DNA from: Mucilaginibacter sp.
GTDB lineage: Bacteria; Bacteroidota; Bacteroidia; Sphingobacteriales; Sphingobacteriaceae
DNA length: 64,000 nucleotides
Direction of reading: 5' to 3'
Assembly: GCF_025362475.1 (NCBI RefSeq)
Contig: NZ_JANYGH010000029.1
Coordinates: 62,001-126,000 of the forward strand
The position numbers were made by a program, and so were the translations under genes. How positions within the stretch are numbered: the first letter of the stretch is position 1; each line of letters begins with the position of its first letter. Positions 62,721 to 64,000 of this stretch are shown piece after piece. The notes beneath the pieces are model-generated. The model did no database searches, was not told where the DNA came from, and was given only the letters and a program-made list of their open reading frames with translations.

Positions 62721-63335
62721 ATGGCAATCAATCTTCAAAAGGGACAGCGCATCAGTCTCGAAAAAAGTAATGGCAGCAAATTGCAAAGTGTTTGTATAGG
62801 CATCAACTGGGGCGCTATAGAAAAGAAAGGCCTCTTTGGTTTTGGTGTAACCAAAGAAGCGGTAGATCTGGATGCCAGCTGCGCCTTGTTTGATGAGAAC
62901 AAGCACCTGGTAGATGTGATCTATTTTGGCAACTTAAAATCAAAAGATGGTTCTGTAAAACATAGCGGCGATGACCTTACCGGCGATTTAAACGGGAATG
63001 ATGGCCTGGATAACGAGGTGATTACGGTAAATCTTTCGGGCCTTGCGGCATCAGTAACTTATGTGGCTTTTATGCTGAACAGCTTCCGCGGGCAGGATTT
63101 TGGGTCGATCCCTTTTGCATCCATCCGCATTTATGAAGGCACACCTACCCGTGTAAACGAGGTGTTTGCTACTTATGATATTGCACACAGTAAGGATTTT
63201 GCCGGCCATGTGGCCATGGTGCTGGGCGTTTTTTATAAAAAGAACGGCGAGTGGAAATTTAATGCCATTGGCGAACCAACCCGCGACCGTAAGCTGGAAG
63301 AAACCGTTAAAACAGTAACGAATAATTATTTATAA
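62721..63335 (+). CDS. TerD family protein (Ter copy 4)
   Basis: This 204-aa TerD paralogue begins MAINLQKGQRISLEKSN. It has an altered first cluster (EAVDLDASCALFDENKHL) and a longer acidic loop (DDLTGDLNGNDGLDNEVITV). The C-terminal part ends with FYKKNGEWKFNAIGEPTRDR, a feature shared with copy 2. It is probably a TerZ-like member. The gap of 74 bases to telA is the widest in this part of the cluster and may hold a minor signal, but I see no clear promoter. Confidence 0.93.
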   Translation: MAINLQKGQRISLEKSNGSKLQSVCIGINWGAIEKKGLFGFGVTKEAVDLDASCALFDENKHLVDVIYFGNLKSKDGSVKHSGDDLTGDLNGNDGLDNEVITVNLSGLAASVTYVAFMLNSFRGQDFGSIPFASIRIYEGTPTRVNEVFATYDIAHSKDFAGHVAMVLGVFYKKNGEWKFNAIGEPTRDRKLEETVKTVTNNYL

Positions 63336-63409
63336 CAGAAGTTAAGCACCAGGGTATATATTGGTTATCCGGGTGCTATAATCGATCAACTATTTCAACA
63401 GAAAAAATC

Positions 63410-64000
63410 ATGGAAGGCACACCTAATAACAACCCAATAAATATAACCCCGGTTAACCTGGATATTAATCCTGCCCCGGGTACTACCACTCCGGTAAAGC
63501 TGCTGGATAAAGAAGGCAATGTAGACCTGAGCAATATCAGCACTACCGAGGTGCAAAAATACAGTGAGGTAGCAAAAGCGCTGGATCCTAAAGATGTTAA
63601 CTCCATCCTTAACTACGGCACCGATGTGCAGGCTTCGATGGAAAAGTACAGTAACAACTTTTTAACATCGGTACGTACCTATAACTCGGGCGAGGTTGGT
63701 TTGCTGATCAACGATCTGCTTACCGAGCTTAATTACATCGATGTGGATGAGTTAAACCAAAACGCGTTTACCTCATTTATATCGCATATTCCCTTTGTTA
63801 AAAAGCTGGTATTTGATGCCAAAAAGCTTTTCCAGAAATACGATACCGTAATTAACAATATTGATAAGATCACTAATAAGATCAAAGCCGGCCGCGTAAA
63901 TTCATTAAAGGATAACAGCTCGCTACAAACCATGTTTGATAGCAATGTAACCTACATCCACCAGATGGAGGAGCTAATTATATCGGGCCAGTTAAAATAC
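63410..64000 (+). CDS. telA: TelA-like toxic anion resistance protein, N-terminal part (3' truncated)
   Basis: The reading frame starts at ATG 63410 and stays open to the end of the window, giving 197 aa. After a disordered, proline- and asparagine-rich start (MEGTPNNNPINITPVNL) comes a helical region with SMEKYSNNFLTSVRT, NDLLTELNYIDVDELNQ and FISHIPFVKKLVFDAKKLFQ. I recognise this as the N-terminal part of the TelA/YceH family (PF05816), which is part of tellurite-resistance systems. Family members are about 350-400 aa, so about half is missing. It is the last gene visible in the Ter cluster. Confidence 0.85.
   Translation, partial: MEGTPNNNPINITPVNLDINPAPGTTTPVKLLDKEGNVDLSNISTTEVQKYSEVAKALDPKDVNSILNYGTDVQASMEKYSNNFLTSVRTYNSGEVGLLINDLLTELNYIDVDELNQNAFTSFISHIPFVKKLVFDAKKLFQKYDTVINNIDKITNKIKAGRVNSLKDNSSLQTMFDSNVTYIHQMEELIISGQLKY

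Overview
The window looks like a chromosome segment of a Bacteroidota bacterium of the Sphingobacteriaceae type (Mucilaginibacter/Pedobacter-like). Supporting signs are two proteins with the gliding-motility/type IX C-terminal sorting domain, promoter elements of the TAnnTTTG type, BrxA/B bacilliredoxin, DUF1304, DUF4287, LytS/LytTR and TlpA-DUF4369 proteins, weak Shine-Dalgarno sequences, and many palindromic interspersed repeats. The genus is inference; no rRNA is present.

Layout. 1-3.3 kb: the 3' end of a serine beta-lactamase-like gene converges on an M1 aminopeptidase. 3.6-24.1 kb: eight consecutive paralogous MacB/FtsX-type ABC permease genes, all on the plus strand, with no ATPase, adaptor or regulator gene among them. 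The first carries a fused FecR-like helical domain, and the gaps are filled with repeats. 24.1-30 kb: an esterase, a bacilliredoxin, an M23 peptidase-bactofilin pair, a GIY-YIG nuclease bracketed by repeats, and ahcY. 30-43.5 kb: secreted and cell-surface proteins, small DUF proteins, a TlpA thioredoxin translationally coupled to a trypsin/pseudo-trypsin protein, and a DEXH helicase with a repeat inserted in frame. 43.6-46.9 kb: a tight four-gene operon of cytochrome P460, a P460-like lipoprotein, a LytS-type kinase and a LytTR regulator. 47-53.5 kb: dnaA, methylmalonyl-CoA mutase large subunit, an IscA-type protein, a patatin and small proteins. 53.5-58.7 kb: lipoproteins, a divergent PhzF/HxlR pair around a 34-bp dyad, three atypical tRNA genes, and two DUF1801-like genes. 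59.2-64 kb: a tellurium-resistance (Ter) stress island, TerD-TerD-HAD-PRTase-TerD-TerD-TelA, running off the window.

How the genes work together. The permease array probably supplies several versions of a MacB/Lol-type mechanotransmission permease that share an ATPase encoded elsewhere, with the variation lying in the periplasmic domains. The P460/LytS/LytTR operon looks like a redox- or ligand-linked signalling unit. The Ter island combines calcium-binding TerD proteins with a nucleotide-type biosynthetic module (HAD plus phosphoribosyltransferase), as in described Ter stress systems.

The best candidates for something undescribed are the eight-permease array, the P460 signalling operon, the tRNA cluster containing a tRNA-Ile(UAU), and the repeat inserted in the helicase. 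All positions were read by eye. Domain limits are approximate, and no database search was run.
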